Shown here piece after piece: positions 63,526 through 64,000 of a stretch of 64,000 bases of DNA. Every line of letters begins with the position of its first letter. The first letter of the stretch is position 1. Location: contig JADJCV010000001.1 of assembly GCA_016703025.1 (NCBI GenBank), positions 62,001-126,000 on the forward strand, given 5' to 3'. Source of the DNA: Candidatus Avedoeria danica (GTDB lineage Bacteria > Chloroflexota > Anaerolineae > Epilineales > Epilineaceae). The notes beneath the pieces are model-generated. The model did not search any database, was not told the origin of the DNA, and saw only the letters and a list, made by a program, of their open reading frames with translations. Position numbers and translations under genes: made by a program.

Positions 63526-64000
63526 ATGTTTGGCTCAGGGTCATACATGCTCTGGGTACTGTTGCCCAGCCTCGCCCTCTCGCTGTACGCGCAGTGGCGC
63601 GTGAAGAGCGCCTATGGCCGTTGGTCGCGCGTCGTGAACGCCCGCGGCCTGAATGGCGCCGCTGTGGCGCGTGCGATCATGGAGGCACGGGGCCTCACCC
63701 ACGTTGGAATCGAGAGCATCCAAGGCGTGATGACGGATCACTACGACCCGCGCGGCAAGGTCATCCGGCTGTCCGAGTCCAGCGTCCAGCCCTCCGTCGC
63801 CGCGATGGCGATCGTGGCCCATGAACTCGGCCACGCCGAGCAGGACAAGGTGGGCGACGCGATGCTGAACCTTCGCGCGGCGCTCGTTCCGGCGGCAAAC
63901 CTGGGGTCGGGGCTGGCGATGTGGTTGTTGATCGGCGGCTTCGCCTTGCAGTCGATGGGCTCAATCGGGCTCGGCGGCCTTGTCGCTTGGACCGGCGTGC
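63526..64000 (+). CDS. YugP-like membrane zinc metallopeptidase (C-terminus beyond window)
   Basis: The first 158 codons are visible and the frame is open at the window end. The ATG at 63526 follows CAGGGAG by eight bases. An N-terminal helix (YMLWVLLPSLALSLYAQWRV) is followed by a soluble stretch typical of the family (GAAVARAIMEARGL, DHYDPRGKVIRLSES) and the zinc-binding AIVAHELGHAEQ. A second membrane segment starts soon after (AANLGSGLAMWLLIGGFALQ). This order matches the YugP/neutral zinc metallopeptidase 2 family of integral membrane proteases of unknown substrate. Confidence 0.9.
   Translation, partial: MFGSGSYMLWVLLPSLALSLYAQWRVKSAYGRWSRVVNARGLNGAAVARAIMEARGLTHVGIESIQGVMTDHYDPRGKVIRLSESSVQPSVAAMAIVAHELGHAEQDKVGDAMLNLRAALVPAANLGSGLAMWLLIGGFALQSMGSIGLGGLVAWTGV

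Overview
The window is very GC-rich and densely coded. No rRNA, tRNA, phage or insertion-sequence gene is visible. It most likely comes from a member of the Chloroflexota (Anaerolineae/Ardenticatenia-like). The main clue is a set of secreted proteins that share a Pro/Thr-rich spacer followed by a short 'hydrophobic-LP-hydrophobic' motif (for example IYLPLAL, VWLPIAW), a style common in that phylum. Starts are often GTG, and ATGA/GTGA overlaps between consecutive genes are frequent. The placement is an inference from protein style, because no phylogenetic marker is present.

Layout. (1) 1-6.5 kb: three paralogous secreted LVIVD-type beta-propeller proteins on the minus strand, the first cut by the window edge, with a Uma2-family nuclease gene between the first two. 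(2) 6.7-12.8 kb: a secreted PQQ-type sugar dehydrogenase, then a tightly overlapping operon of glycosyltransferase, thiE, thiD, a class I aminotransferase and an omega-amidase-like nitrilase. (3) 12.9-25.8 kb: three large secreted von Willebrand A (vWA) proteins, interspersed with gap, a lipoprotein, ogt and a MEMO-family gene. (4) 25.9-31 kb: a CPBP-type membrane protease, recQ (apparent N-terminal frameshift) and phaB. (5) 31.2-37 kb: a 43-codon basic ORF, thiS-thiG, a membrane protein, a TenI-like gene, a frameshifted GT-C glycosyltransferase and a haem-oxygenase-fold (CADD/TenA-like) protein. (6) 37-45 kb: arginine biosynthesis with argD, argH, argJ, argB and argC, plus an unusual continuous reading frame joining an ArgA-like GNAT to argG. 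(7) 45-48 kb: both E1 subunits of a 2-oxoacid dehydrogenase, and trxA. (8) 48-64 kb: an 18-repeat NHL protein, a phospholipase-D-like protein, a divergent pair made of a hypothetical secreted protein and a cyclase-NACHT-FGE signalling protein, two tandem vWA paralogues sharing a nearly identical 1.3-kb segment, and the start of a zinc metallopeptidase.

How the genes fit together. The arginine genes cover acetylglutamate formation through argininosuccinate cleavage except argF (ornithine carbamoyltransferase), which is absent here. The thiamine genes (thiE, thiD, thiS, thiG, tenI) make the cofactor used by the E1 enzyme, but thiC is absent. The many propeller, NHL, vWA, LTD and F5/8C-like proteins indicate a large investment in the cell surface. 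The most unusual items are the cyclase-NACHT-FGE protein, the GNAT-ArgG frame, the repeated Cys-bracketed vWA module, the alternative hairpins next to the argC ribosome binding site, and a family of palindromic intergenic repeats.
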